64,000 nt of DNA, taken from Bryum argenteum (taxonomy: Eukaryota; Streptophyta; Bryopsida; Bryales; Bryaceae). Of this stretch, positions 63,891 through 64,000 are shown piece after piece. The translations under genes were made by a program, and so were the position numbers. The stretch is taken from assembly GCA_037043015.1 (NCBI GenBank), contig CM073331.1, forward strand, positions 6,812,187-6,876,186, given 5' to 3'. Each line of letters starts with the position of its first letter. Position 1 is the stretch's first letter. Under the pieces are notes generated by a model, which was not told the origin of the DNA, made no database searches, and saw only the letters and a list, made by a program, of their open reading frames with translations.

Positions 63891-64000
63891 AATTGTAATC
63901 AAGAACCAAAGAAGAATGAAACAAACAGACCGCCAATCGATTTTACAAGTTTTCAATTTGACTAAAATAAATCTTCTTATCAAGGACAAAAACTAACCAA

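Larger units (their letters stand above)
57481..64000 (+). repeat. Direct duplication, copy B (runs off the window)
   Basis: Nearly identical to 42601-49157, including the TTCAC microsatellite, the long T run, the 44-bp intron duplication, the protease, both 1.65-kb units and the 240-bp MITE-like insertion. Relative to copy A it has many changes at CTG/CAG triplets and lost single G's. Confidence 0.95.

Overview
This looks like nuclear DNA from a flowering plant, probably a eudicot and not a model species. The reasons are AT-rich intergenic DNA, GT-AG spliced genes, a nepenthesin-type aspartic protease, a PLATZ-like zinc protein (a plant family), an intron-bearing SRP54 relative, and many diverged repeats and DNA-transposon remains. 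There is a scaffold gap of exactly 100 N at 42501-42600. Few genes look intact; much of the window is repeat or decayed coding sequence.

Region 1 (1-18.6 kb) is a complex repeat block. Two inverted arms (about 0.6-2.24 kb and 10.26-12.3 kb) face each other across about 8 kb. That interior holds a broken pogo/Tigger-type transposase (6.5-8.1 kb), a 24-bp minisatellite and other tandem repeats. Outside the right arm is an array carrying the palindrome GGGCAATTGCCC. It is followed by about 5.3 kb of coding-like, intron-bearing, frame-broken sequence of unknown family. The palindrome occurs on both sides of the block and in introns of the coding-like stretch. I did not see it anywhere else in the window.

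Region 2 (18.6-42.5 kb) holds a small family of minus-strand genes that share leader sequences: a partial copy at 22.1-23.0 kb, a PLATZ-like 129-aa gene at 23.6-24.0 kb, and a 143-aa unknown at 26.8-27.2 kb. A related leader on the plus strand at 42.1-42.4 kb runs towards the gap. Next come an SRP54 pseudogene with its introns (28.6-31.1 kb) lying between two direct copies of a repeat, SINE-like sequence, a broken piggyBac-like transposase (33.4-35.0 kb), GC-rich unassigned sequence, and exons of an unrecognised spliced gene (39.8-40.8 kb).

Region 3 (42.6-64 kb) is dominated by a direct duplication. 42601-49157 matches 57481-64000 (offset about 14.88 kb), and the first copy starts exactly at the gap. 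Each copy carries an aspartic protease gene followed by two 1.65-kb tandem units. The differences between copies cluster at CTG/CAG triplets and at short G runs, which may be a methylation-linked sequencing artefact. Between the copies lie a candidate small gene with a telo-box promoter (49.3-49.75 kb), two minisatellites, and a 1.5-kb tandem duplication (51.9-54.5 kb) with an unusually well-conserved core.
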